Made by a program: the position numbers and the translations under genes
Shown: positions 19,601 through 26,226 of the stretch, piece by piece
Numbering within the stretch: position 1 is the first letter of the stretch
Layout of the letters: every line of letters begins with the position of its first letter
The notes under the pieces: model-generated
What the model saw: only the letters and a program-made list of their open reading frames with translations
Databases searched by the model: none
What the model was told of the DNA's origin: nothing
From: Branchinecta lynchi
Taxonomy: Eukaryota; Arthropoda; Branchiopoda; Anostraca; Branchinectidae
Assembly: GCA_023053575.1 (NCBI GenBank)
Contig: JAKZAP010000001.1
Coordinates: 16,012,849-16,076,848 of the forward strand
DNA length: 64,000 bases
Direction: 5' to 3'

Positions 19601-22178
19601 CTAGTTCCAAGACTGTAGCCCTATATTTGAGGGTGGGGGAGGGGTTTCAAATTAAAAGCCGATTTTTTTTTAAAGCTATTGAGATAGTCGATTTAGGGGT
19701 AAGGAAACATGCTGAATTCGAATAAGAAATTTATTTTCTCGCCGGAAAAATGGTTCACCCGGAATCCGGTTTAAACGGGAAAGTTGTGAAAAGTAAAAGT
19801 TTATCATGAAGTTGATTAGAGGTTCAGTTTAGGGACAAGGAGACGTGCAGAGTCGGAATATGAAATTTATTTTCTCGCCGGACAATTAGTTCGGCCGAAA
19901 TCCGGCCAAAACTGAAGAATTGTTAAAAGTCAAAGTTTTATTTAAATTTAATAAGATGTTCGATTTGCGGGTAAGAACACATACTGAATTCGTGTATAGC
20001 ATTCATTTTCTCACCGGACGTATAGATCACTCGGAATCTGGCTGCAACCGGAAAATTTGTTAAAAAGTAAAAGTTTAATCGGAAGTTGATTAGAGGTTGG
20101 ATGTACGGGTAAGGAGACATGCTGAATTCGTTTTTGAGCTTTAGTTTTTTGCCAGACAGGTAGTTTTTTTGGAATCCGGCCGAAACCGGAAGTTGGGCAG
20201 AAGTAAGGAAAGAAGCTTAGATACGACGTATGCTATCGGGTAAATCATATGCTGAATCCATATCTGAATATTTGACAGCGCGAAACGGATATCTAAATAT
20301 GTCTGAACTTGGTGAAATTCAGCTGGCGTATCCGTTATGCACTGTCAAATACGAACTTGGTCTTCTCTGATTATTACCATCGGCCTTAACCTGTTTGTAA
20401 ATTTTAAAGGTAAAAATGTTTAAGAAGTCTGTTGAAGACCGAATATATCTAGACCGAATACCAAGACCGAATTGTCGGGAGCAAATATTAAAATTTTGGG
20501 ATCCCATCGAAACCTTTGGTCTTGTTTGTTTTCTGGTGTTTCGTTTTCTGTTTGAGAAACCACGAATTCAGTGTCTATCGCAGCATGTAATTTTGTCCAA
20601 CTACTCTTATCTTCTTAGTTTTTTCCTCATTTGATTTCGTTTTCTATCATTTAGCTTTTTGGAATGTCAAAACGTCAGTGACGGAATATCTAAAACTTCG
20701 TAAAGTCTGTCCCTCCGTCTGTCGGAACGGTAACTCTTGAAGGGGTTGGGATATTTTGCTGAAGCCTAATGAAAGGATCCATTGTTCAAGTGTACAGGTG
20801 AAGTTCGTAGATCGGCCTTGTACTCCTGTATTTAAGGGTGGGAGAGGAAGTTTCAAATTAAGGGTGAAGAAAAGATCGAAGATAATTAGACAGTCGTTTA
20901 AGGGCAAGGAGACTAGCTTAAACATTTGAATTTTAAATTCTATATGTAGTTCTCCCGGAATCCATCCAAAATTGCAAATATGCTGGAAGTTCATATTTGA
21001 TTTTGAGGTCGGTTAGAGACTCGATTTGGGTGTGGACACATGCTGAATCCACTTCTCTGGCAAGTAAACCGAAAACTTGGCAGCAAAAACAGCTTTTCTG
21101 ACGTTAATTTATCGAGTGTAGATAGTGGGGATACGTGCATAGAATTTGTTGTTGGCTGTTATTTTCTTTCCAGGCAAGTAGTCAATCCGGAAACCAGTCC
21201 AAACTAGAAATTTGTGGGATTAAAAGTTTTCTGGAGTAGATTAGAGATTCAATAAAGAGGTAACTTCATTTCTTTGGAGGACAAGCAGTTCGTCCCGAAC
21301 CCAGTCACAACCGGAAAAAAGAAGTAAAAGGATCTGCGAAGTCAGTTATAGATTTGCTACAGGAGTAAAAATAGATGCTGAATCCGAATCTGAACTTTCT
21401 TTTTCCCCGGACAAGGAATTCGTCCGGAATCAAGCGAAATCCGGATATTCGACAGAACTGAAAGTTGCATCTGAAATCACCAAGAGCTTTGATCAGGCTG
21501 AATGACTAATTTATAATATGTTCTTAGTTTTCTCACCGGAGCAATAGTTTTGTCCTGATTCACGAAAAAACAGCACTTGTACTATTTGTACATTTATAAT
21601 AAATCCCTCTGTCACGTCCGAGGTCAGTTCATTCCTTTCGGCATCAAAATTTTGAGACTGAATCCATCTATCTGCTTTGTTTTTCGTAGGCTACTGTTTT
21701 TCGGCTATAAACTGGAAATTTTGGAATTAACAAACCCTGGATCATAATATTAATGAGTTTTTGAATACAGCAATAGTATTCCGATCGTATTTTGACCACA
21801 ATCAAGGCAATTTGACCTGAAGTGGTAATAGAAGGCAAAAAATCAACAAGACCAGATGGTCTCGTTAAAGAGTTCAAAATAAACAGTAACCTTTGGGATC
21901 ACGTCGAAACCATTAAGAACATTCCACCTCTGATGCAGAGTGTCTTATTTGTCCTTCCTATTTCTGACCGGCAATACTTTAGCGAACTAGCCTGATAAGG
22001 ACTAAACATGTCTTACCTCGGTAGCCTGCAAGTGAAGTGTGTCAAAGAAAACTTTTCCTGAAGCGTGATTCTTCAGTGCCACTGGTTTCCGAACTGTCTT
22101 TACCGGGTTAGCTCTTCTTTCACCATTTTCTACGCTCATTGCTTTCGAATTTTCAACTGTCCCACTATCGCGAACCAT
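1497..22178 (-). CDS. NOS: Nitric oxide synthase gene, oxygenase domain (partial, five exons)
   Basis: NOS makes nitric oxide and citrulline from arginine, O2 and NADPH in the cytosol; its N-terminal oxygenase half binds heme, tetrahydrobiopterin, arginine and an inter-subunit zinc. On the minus strand, exons 22017-22178, 17842-17972, 11197-11359, 5727-5818 and 1497-1638 (162, 131, 163, 92, 142 bp) join into 230 codons without a stop. All five have AG acceptors and GT donors, and the intron phases are 0, 2, 0, 2. The order of motifs is that of [12 protein letters not shown], Cys-x4-Cys, [45 protein letters not shown]. The remaining oxygenase domain, calmodulin site and FMN/FAD/NADPH domains lie past base 1. 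Any exon 5' of 22178 was not found. From memory, vertebrate NOS genes carry the same 163-92-142 bp exon run; this needs checking. Confidence 0.93.
1824..2828 (+). pseudogene. LINE family La: degenerate reverse transcriptase 3' end
   Basis: A 163-codon frame carries reverse transcriptase motifs: [13 protein letters not shown] (RQGxxxSP block) and [11 protein letters not shown] (the YADD catalytic site), then a [11 protein letters not shown] block. A frameshift near 2282 moves to a second frame ([12 protein letters not shown]..), typical of the region after the palm in non-LTR retrotransposons. Later stops break it. It ends AAATGGGAAATAAATTTC followed by (ATTC)n, a simple-repeat 3' tail. The 5' part is missing, as in 5'-truncated LINEs. 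The same 3' end recurs at 55866-56063. The clade (CR1/L2/Rex-like) cannot be fixed by eye. Confidence 0.85.
2806..2828 (+). repeat. (ATTC)n tail of LINE La
   Basis: About five ATTC units immediately follow AATAAATTTC. This is the 3' tail of the LINE fragment, not an independent microsatellite. Confidence 0.85.
2829..4340. other. AT-rich non-coding stretch
   Basis: NOS intron sequence with A-rich runs around 3370-3600. Short frames near 3182-3455 show no domain and no splice context. I recognise no gene or repeat family here. Confidence 0.5.
4341..4603. mobile_element. Harbinger-like MITE rich in GTTAAC palindromes
   Basis: Termini GGTTGCGTTCC (4341) and GGAACGCAACC (ending 4603) are inverted repeats flanked by TAA on both sides (4338-4340 and 4604-4606). 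A 3-bp TWA duplication is the mark of PIF/Harbinger elements. The interior is almost entirely nested palindromes such as AACGATCGTTAAC, GTTAACAATTGTTAAC and TAACGATTGTTAAC, so a single strand could fold into many alternative hairpins. No coding frame. Confidence 0.75.
4604..5433. other. Non-coding gap
   Basis: NOS intron sequence with a poly-C run near 4720. No gene or recognised repeat. A 62-codon frame at 5166-5354 has no domain or splice support. Confidence 0.45.
5434..5640. repeat. Dispersed repeat, copy 1
   Basis: The segment GTCCAAAACACGCCAGTGAA..CGAGAAAC..ACGA..CCAATCAAC recurs, diverged, at about 61746-61850. Function unknown. Confidence 0.55.
5727..5818 (-). CDS. NOS: NOS exon, 92 bp (CNH..ATNKGN region)
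   Basis: The acceptor tcccag precedes GTTTTCGATGCTCGC; the donor is CTAAG|GTAGGT at 5726. Translation [20 protein letters not shown] then [11 protein letters not shown] matches the NOS block after the heme-ligand exon. It starts in phase 0 and ends two bases into an Arg codon, which the G of the 142-bp exon completes. Immediately upstream in gene order is the 163-bp exon, 5.4 kb away. Confidence 0.95.
5819..6360. other. Non-coding gap
   Basis: NOS intron sequence. No recognised element; the 61-codon frame at 6144-6329 lacks support. Confidence 0.45.
6361..6523. mobile_element. 163-bp MITE with 16-bp TIRs and TTA duplication
   Basis: TAGTGCGAACACACGA (6361-6376) and its exact inverse TCGTGTGTTCGCACTA (6508-6523) are flanked by TTA on both sides. 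A TWA duplication suggests PIF/Harbinger. A further inner pairing (GATTTCC..GGAATTCC) makes the element a near-foldback. No coding frame. Confidence 0.75.
6524..7120. other. Non-coding gap
   Basis: NOS intron sequence between the MITE and element A1. Nothing recognised. The open frames at 6529-6973 show no domain. Confidence 0.45.
7121..8097 (-). mobile_element. Element A, copy A1
   Basis: Reverse-oriented copy with both ends. The right end is AACAAGACCAAGG..GATGGGATCCCAAAAA (7121); the left end is CCTCCACTTACATTTTGAGATCCCAAAA (8097). Four or more ~137-bp units lie inside, with blocks CTTTTAACAAATTTTCCGG and TTCAGCATGTC. The (GACGGACGGACA)n tract at 8011-8044 is the family microsatellite. 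Confidence 0.85.
8380..8994 (+). mobile_element. Element A, copy A2 (left end missing)
   Basis: Begins inside the family at the block GATGGGCTCTGTA..CCTACATTTGGGG and runs through ~137-bp units to the right end GGGATCCCATCGAAACCTTT..GGTCTTGTTT. The microsatellite end is lost. Confidence 0.8.
9068..10827 (+). mobile_element. Element B, copy B1
   Basis: The left end is the hairpin TGGCACTTGCCCTTCGGCC/AAGTGCCA, then ATAGCGATCGCAATTTCTGT, a (CGGTCGGT)n tract and GACGATGAAACTTGGCAGGC. About ten G-rich subunits follow, each near 140 bp, with GGATGAAACTTGG and CCGGATCCG. The right end is a diverged ACTCGTAAC..AATGCCATATGAACTCGTT. No protein of its own; frames are microsatellite artefacts. Confidence 0.85.
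10828..11196. other. NOS intron start, no clear element
   Basis: Directly 3' of the 163-bp exon donor on the minus strand. A 74-codon minus frame (10796-11020) was examined as an exon; it crosses the end of B1 and lacks a clean acceptor, so it is left out. Confidence 0.4.
11197..11359 (-). CDS. NOS: NOS exon, 163 bp (heme-ligand cysteine)
   Basis: The acceptor is cattcttcctag (ending 11360); the donor is TTGCAG|GTAATT (11196). Translation starts with the last base of an Arg codon, then [54 protein letters not shown]. [14 protein letters not shown] is the most diagnostic NOS signature; its Cys is the proximal ligand of the heme iron in all characterised NOS. Gln replaces the common Pro/Ser before Arg-Cys. 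Ends in phase 0. Confidence 0.97.
11417..11701. mobile_element. MITE family E, uninterrupted copy E1
   Basis: Ends GATGAAAATTTGTAGCCTGC and AGATATATTTTTCATC are short inverted repeats. The interior has many AGTAG/GTAGTA motifs. Copy E2 (40679-42376) is the same sequence split by a hAT element, so this copy shows the unoccupied site (near 11636-11642). Confidence 0.75.
11702..12337. other. Non-coding gap
   Basis: NOS intron sequence. A GC-richer patch at 11955-12149 is open in one minus frame but has no NOS or other recognised motif. Nothing else identified. Confidence 0.4.
12338..13344 (+). mobile_element. Element A, copy A3
   Basis: Complete copy. Left end TTTTTGGGATCCGAAAAAGT, then GTCCGTCTGTCCGTCCGTCC, GATGGGCTATGTA and several ~137-bp units (..CATGCTGAATCCG..CTCGCCGGACAA..). 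The right end is GGGATCCCGTCGAAACCTTT..GGTCTTGTT. Confidence 0.88.
13345..14409. other. Gap holding one tRNA-like segment
   Basis: NOS intron sequence. Apart from the tRNA-like segment listed next, no element is recognised. The 60-69-codon frames here carry no motif. Confidence 0.4.
13665..13747 (+). pseudogene. tRNA-derived segment (SINE head or tRNA relic)
   Basis: TGGCCGAATGGATTAGCGC resembles a polymerase III A box of a Leu/Ser-type tRNA, and GGTTCGAGTCTC a B box 60 bases later. The acceptor and T stems do not pair, so it is not a working tRNA. It may be the head of a tRNA-derived SINE whose body runs to about 13900. Confidence 0.4.
14410..14475. mobile_element. hAT-type MITE, copy 2 (66 bp)
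   Basis: AGGGACCCATAAATTTCCTG and GGGAAATTTATGGGTCCCTG face each other with almost no interior. Flanks CTGAAATT (14402-14409) and CTGAAATG (14476-14483) match at 7 of 8 bases, as expected for an aged hAT duplication. It is the same family as 420-828, reduced to its termini. Confidence 0.75.
15555..15598 (-). ncRNA. Hammerhead ribozyme motif, copy 1
   Basis: On the minus strand: helix I AAGC/GCTT, core CTGACGA, helix II GGACCCTT..AAGGGCC with a 6-base loop and one bulged A, core GAA, palindromic helix III ATAT, and cleavage base C before GCTT. All invariant hammerhead bases are present. A palindromic 4-base helix III fits the minimal, dimer-forming hammerheads known from Penelope-like elements and retrozymes. 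Confidence 0.75.
15685..15728 (+). ncRNA. Hammerhead ribozyme motif, copy 2
   Basis: Plus-strand twin of the motif at 15555-15598, in the other arm of the palindrome. Core, helices and cleavage base are identical. The two arms could also pair with each other, which would mask the ribozyme fold in a read-through transcript. Confidence 0.75.
16171..16408. other. Non-coding gap
   Basis: Follows element F. It ends in a pyrimidine-rich tract and AG at 16408 that form the acceptor of the candidate exon listed next. Confidence 0.4.
16409..16610 (+). CDS. Candidate terminal exon, unrecognised protein
   Basis: A strong acceptor (tcattcttctccgcag) opens a 67-codon frame ending TAA at 16608-16610. The encoded protein is basic, mixed in composition and free of repeats; it begins [16 protein letters not shown] and ends [13 protein letters not shown] do not recognise the family. 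It lies on the plus strand inside a NOS intron, so it would be a nested gene. No partner exon was found, and it could be a relic or chance frame. Confidence 0.35.
16723..17430 (-). mobile_element. Element A, copy A4 (left end missing)
   Basis: Right end AACAAGACCAAAGGTGTCGA..GGGATCCCAAAAATC at 16723, then ~137-bp units. The copy stops inside a unit near 17430. It includes a (CTAT)n run at 16848-16865 and a short GTTGTCAGTTGTCCATC duplication near 17240-17280. Confidence 0.8.
17431..17841. other. Non-coding gap
   Basis: NOS intron sequence with a poly-G run near 17590. No element recognised. The 64-codon minus frame here has no motif. Confidence 0.4.
17842..17972 (-). CDS. NOS: NOS exon, 131 bp (zinc-binding cysteines)
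   Basis: The acceptor is ttttaatccctag; the donor is AAAAAG|GTATG. Translation [20 protein letters not shown] then [20 protein letters not shown] and SLK plus two bases of Arg. The CSEQVC pair has the Cys-x4-Cys spacing of the zinc tetrathiolate that bridges the two oxygenase subunits in animal NOS. The AKDFxxQYYxSxKR block follows it, as in known NOS. It starts in phase 0 and ends in phase 2, matching its neighbours. Confidence 0.95.
18173..18244 (+). tRNA. tRNA-like gene or pseudogene (loop triplet AGA)
   Basis: A 72-nt cloverleaf: acceptor TCTTCGG/CTGAGGT with wobble pairs, D arm GCAC..GAGC, perfect anticodon stem CTGAC/GTCAG with loop CTAGACA, T arm around GGTTCGAATCCC, then a T7 terminator at 18248. 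AGA would be a Ser anticodon, but the long Ser variable arm is absent, position 37 is C and the T stem is imperfect, so a pseudogene is likely. The inverted Penelope repeat begins right after the T run. Confidence 0.45.
18286..18328 (-). ncRNA. Hammerhead ribozyme motif, copy 3
   Basis: Same layout as copies 1 and 2, but helix I is CAGC/GCTG instead of AAGC/GCTT, a change on both sides that keeps pairing. The core CTGACGA..GAA and palindromic ATAT are intact. The cleavage-site base is T, which hammerheads tolerate. Helix II has one mismatch. Confidence 0.65.
18836..18917. mobile_element. Small hairpin element with 23-bp TIRs
   Basis: GGAAATTACTTTTAAATACC and its perfect inverse GGTATTTAAAAGTAATTTCC (23 bp paired in all) are separated by about 35 bases. 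It lies between the arms of the inverted repeat pair. No coding capacity. Confidence 0.6.
19000..19046 (+). ncRNA. Degenerate hammerhead motif, copy 4
   Basis: Helix I CAGC/GCTG and ATAT are kept, but the core reads CTAATGACA instead of CTGANGA and the cleavage base is G. It should be inactive. Confidence 0.55.
19126..19458. other. Non-coding gap
   Basis: NOS intron sequence before element A5. No gene or recognised repeat. Confidence 0.4.
19459..20527 (+). mobile_element. Element A, copy A5
   Basis: Full copy from TTTTTGGGATCCCAAAACGT to GGGATCCCATCGAAACCTTT..GGTCTTGTTT. It has the microsatellite and about five ~137-bp units. An 83-bp foldback insert sits at 20269-20351. Confidence 0.88.
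20269..20351. mobile_element. 83-bp mini-MITE inside A5
   Basis: TATTTGACAGCGCGAAACGG and CCGTTATGCACTGTCAAATA are inverted ends, about 23 bp with 3-4 mismatches. It splits the family block ATATCTGAACTTGG; a GAA stretch on both sides may be the target duplication. Confidence 0.6.
20658..21917 (+). mobile_element. Element A, copy A6 (old, diverged)
   Basis: Starts TTTTTGGAATGTCAAAACGT, with GTCCCTCCGTCTGTC and AACTCTTGAAGGGG; several decayed units follow. It ends TTTGGGATCACGTCGAAACC at about 21917. It lies just 3' of a NOS exon, within the intron. Confidence 0.7.
22017..22178 (-). CDS. NOS: NOS exon, 162 bp (pterin-side N-terminal region)
   Basis: The acceptor is agaagtttctttcag (ending 22179); the donor is ACCGAG|GTAAGA (22016). 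The 54 codons begin ATG directly after the acceptor: [54 protein letters not shown]. The LKNxxSGKxFxDTLH block is the NOS segment just before the zinc cysteines. The ATG may be the start codon after a 5'-UTR intron, or internal. Most NOS read KNW here; this one reads KNH. Confidence 0.9.
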
Positions 22179-22252
22179 CTGAAAGAAACTTCTTATAATT
22201 GTGAAACTTCTTATAACTGAAAACAACTTTCGATTAATAATAACATATATCA

Positions 22253-23010
22253 ACAAAATAACATGTTCCATAGAAAATAGCTCTGTCATTTTTTGAAGTG
22301 AATGGAGTACCGAAATAACATAATTCAAGGCTGCTCATTCCAATCTTATCCGACGGAAACAGGAACCAGTGCCTGAGATAATTACGATAATGCCGGCAAT
22401 GTTTATAGGCTACGTATAAACAGAATACCTAAACTCAGGGGCGTCCCGAGGGGGGGGGGGCAGTAAAATAACATGTTCTATATAGCTTTGTCGAAAATAG
22501 CTTTGTCATTTTTTGAAGTGAATGGAGTACCTAAATAATATAACACAAGGCTGCACATTCCAATCTTATCCGACGGAAACAGGAACCAGTGCCTGAGATA
22601 ATCACGATAATGCCGTCAATGTTTATAGGCTACGTATAAACAGAACACCTAAACTCAGGGGCGTCCCGAGGGGGGGGAGAAGGGGGCAGTAAAATAACAT
22701 GTTCCATAGAAACTAGCTTTTTCATTTTGTGAAGAAATCTTATCCGACGGAAACAGGAACCAGTGCCTGAGATAATCACGATAATGCCGACAATGTTTAT
22801 AGGCTATGTATAAACAGAAAGCCTAAACTCAGGGGCGTCCCGAGGGGGGGGGGGGAGAGGGGGGCAGTAAAATAACATGTTCCATAGAAACTAGCTTTTC
22901 CATTTTGTGAAGTGAATGAAGTACTCGAAATAATATAACACAAGGCTGCGCATTCCAATCTTATCTGACGGAAACAGGAACCAGTGCCTGAGATAATCAC
23001 GATAATGCAA
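22253..23010. repeat. Tandem array of four ~220-bp units
   Basis: CTTATCCGACGGAAACAGGA recurs at about 22345, 22565, 22739 and 22960 (spacings 220, 174, 221). Each unit carries AACATGTTCCATAGAAA and, except the last, CAGGGGCGTCCCGAGGGGGG. The latter is the start-like motif of hAT elements in this window, so the array may derive from tandem copies of a transposon end. Confidence 0.75.
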
Positions 23011-24134
23011 GCATTTCGGACATTCGGTCATATTTTTGCCGAAGGCGGTCGAAACGGATGCCTATTTTATAAAATCGTTTGTCCCCATATTTCTAAATTA
23101 GGTGATTTAAAGTGTTTATTGGTTCCCATTCCTTATGGAATTTGGTAATCCATCCAACTTTTGTCAAGTCTGCATCGATTTCACCGCCCTCGGTCCGTCC
23201 CTTCGTAAATTCGTTGATTTAAGGTGATTATTTGTTCTTATTGGTTACCGAACTCGGTAATTCACCTGATTTTGTTTAGTCCGTATCTATTACCAGACTT
23301 GCTATATTCGAATGTATTAGGTAGTTCTAACCACTGAATTCCATGGATTCAGTAGTTATACCACTCCCGATCTGTTCCTTATTTTTATAGTTAGTTTTTC
23401 GGTAGCACGAATTCATTATGGTCAACCCAGTTACTGAATTCAGTAGTTTAATGGCATTTATTTAGCTATTGTTCTTTACAATCAACGGTAGCTTCAGCTG
23501 GTTGCCATTCATTCCTTAAAGTTTAATTGAAAAGGCAACTGACTTTTGTATCATTTGACTGAATACACTACATTATTATGTTGCAAGAGCAACACTTTGG
23601 TTTTGTCGTGTTTTTTTTTGTTTTTTTTCCTAGTACCCCGATTTGCGCCTATTCTCAGAAAGTGGTACGGGTCTAAGCTGTGCGGTTTTTACGGAAAGCG
23701 TGGACCTTAGGCTGGATTCATGAATATGACATTACATTTTGGAAAGCTCCGTAGAACTCCTGCCTGGGGCCAAAAAGGATGGTTTTTGCTTGTAATTGAG
23801 CCACAGCCTACAGTGTGCGAACTAAAGTGGAGCTGTATAGCCTATGTCAGAGAGGACTATCTGAAGTTATGCAGCCAAGCTTTCGTTTCATCAAACCATG
23901 TTTCTGCTTTCGAGTGGAAAGCTCCGTTCTAGCAGGCAAGCACCAGTTTTAAACTGAAGTTGGACTAAAATCTAGAAGTGCGAAATATGTGCGGCAGTTC
24001 CCTGGCCCCGCAGCCAATACATCTTCTTTGATTGATAAATAGAAAAATTTACAGAATCAAATAAGTGTCTTTTTCCCACGGGTCAGAAAGTGCTGCCATC
24101 TATTGTTTCTACCCGTGTCTGTTTGTGATTTCAG
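23011..24134. other. AT-rich non-coding stretch
   Basis: Contains degenerate GGTAATTCAC / GAATTCAGTAGTT motifs at 23090-23480, possibly decayed D-element interior. A 70-codon frame at 23720-23932 has no domain or splice support. Confidence 0.4.
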
Positions 24135-24250
24135 CTGAGTTTATCATTCCATTTCCTACACTTGGGAGTGAGGAAGATAAATCAAATCAGATGGGCCTCT
24201 TAAACTTTAAAAGTTATCTCACTGCTGAAGAAATTAGAGCTTACCCTTAG
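24135..24250 (+). CDS. Candidate terminal exon, unrecognised protein
   Basis: The acceptor tctgtttgtgatttcag precedes a 38-codon frame (AEFIIPFPTLGSEEDKSNQM, GLLNFKSYLTAEEIRAYP) closed by TAG. Composition is protein-like and not repetitive. No family recognised and no partner exon found. Confidence 0.3.
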
Positions 24251-24409
24251 CTCCTTTGTAAGTGCAAAAAAACTACAGCAAAAAAGTCAACTTTTGAACT
24301 AATACAGATAGAATTTTTTTTTCAACGGCATTTGGTATACCTCGATGAGCTGATCCAAGTATATGGCATCTGTTTTTTGGTAAAAACAGATGCCTTCATG
24401 ACATGCAAC

Positions 24410-25990
24410 AGTTTAAAGTTTGGAGGGGTTGACAACTTCAGTAGTGAGGTACACACTGAAACCAAAAATAGGTCGATCCCAATCGTGAGACATGTAGGGT
24501 ACTTGTAAGCAACAGTCGGCTGTTAGACCATAATCATCTTCGTAGATGAGGGGTTAGCAATGTTGGTAGTTGGTGTACCTATTAATCTCATTATTTCTTT
24601 CCTGTTTATTTGATCGTGAGAACAAGTTGGTACCATGTCTATCAAGGGGAGATGGACTTGTAAGTATGATGCTAGAAGGGGTTCATGAGGGGCTAGAAAC
24701 TTGTGAAAATTGGTGCACATTTTTTTTATCTCTATAAATCAGAGGGTAAGGAAATTAGTCTCCTTGGTCTATCGCTGTAACATGGAGTTAAGTCTTTGAG
24801 GGACTGACAACTTTAGTGGTAGGGTACAAACTCAAACAAAGAATAGGCGGAACCCGATTGTGAGACATGTCAGGGACTTGTAACTCTTGTAAGCAACAAC
24901 TGGCAGTTCTACCATAATCATATCTTCGGCGGTGAGATTTTTCCGACCGTTTTAACGCAACTGATACAAATGATAATGTAAAACAACGACATAGTTTCGA
25001 AATAAGTAGCAGAGTGGCATCTATGCTATTTTGATCCTGAAAAGTTACGGATAGCTTTACAATACCAACTAGATTATGTAAGATAATGTTCCAAGTTTCA
25101 CCAGTCACGATGTCGGCGATTGAAAAGGATAAAGTTCAACTGGCTGCAAAATCATTTTAGTCCCTACTTCCGATATTTTTTTTTTTTTTTTTTTTTCATG
25201 TAAGCAGAAATCGACAGTTAGACCATAATCAGTTTTGACGATGAGGGACTTCTAACTTTTGCTAGTTGGTGTAACTATTAATCCTATTCTTTTTTTTCGG
25301 TGTATTTTAACTGAAAACAATTTGACACCATGCCTATCACGGGAGATGGACTTGTAAGTATGAATCGGTTGCTACAAGAGGCTCATAAGGGGCTAGAAAC
25401 TAGTGCAAATTGGTGCACATTTTATTTGATCTCTTTAAATCTGAGGGTAAGAAAATGAGTCTCCATGGTCTATCACTGTAACTTAGAATTAAGTCTTTGA
25501 GGGGTTGACAACTTTAGTGGTAGGATAAACACTTAAAAAAAGAATAGGCGGAACCCAACTGTGAGAGAAGTCAGGGACTAGTAACTAGAGTGGGCGATTA
25601 CACCATAATCATCTTTCGGGCTTCCGACTTTTCCTAGTATGTGTACCTATTTTGTTTCAGGTCTTGTTGATGATAAGAAAAGTTTGGTTCATGTCGTCGT
25701 TCAAAAATCTATTTCTAAGCATTGTCATTTTCATGAGATGCTAGAACGGCCTATGGTGATGGTCTTTCACTGTAACCTAGAATTAAGCGTTAAAGCAACG
25801 GATACAAATGATAATGTAAAACAACGATATACGTTACGCAGTAATTAGTAGAGGTATTTTGGTATTTTGAACTAAAAAGCTATGGATAGCTTTGTAATAC
25901 CAACTAGGTTATGTAAGATAACGTTAAAGTTTCCACAAGTCACGATGTCTACGATTGAAAAGGTTAATGTTCAACTGGCTGCAAAAGTCA
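24410..25990. repeat. Two diverged direct copies of a ~750-bp repeat
   Basis: GGGAGATGGACTTGTAAGTA, GACAACTTTAGTGGTAG, ACAAATGATAATGTAAAACA and GTTCAACTGGCTGCAAAA each occur in both copies (about 24410-25160 and 25195-25990). The block GTTGACAACTT(T/C)AGT appears three times (24428, 24805, 25505), so there is inner duplication too. A poly-T run near 25180 separates the copies. Confidence 0.7.
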
Positions 25991-26226
25991 GACCTTAGAA
26001 CATACGATTGGCTAATGCCCGGCAATTATACCGATCAGAAACAAAAGAGAAAAAACGCAGCACAACATGCCTCAAGAAATATTAGTATACAATTTAAAAA
26101 GATTATGCAATAGACCATTACAGGAATAAAAATAATAAATAAAGAAATAATAGGAATTCCAGCATGCCATTCATGTCAAATTTCACTAGACAGATTCAAG
26201 CTTCTTTAACTGAAATAAAACTGAGC

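Noticed and set aside
25639..25848. 69-codon plus frame with an acceptor-like TTTCAG near its start
   Set aside because: Falls inside the duplicated 750-bp repeat and is not kept open in the sister copy.
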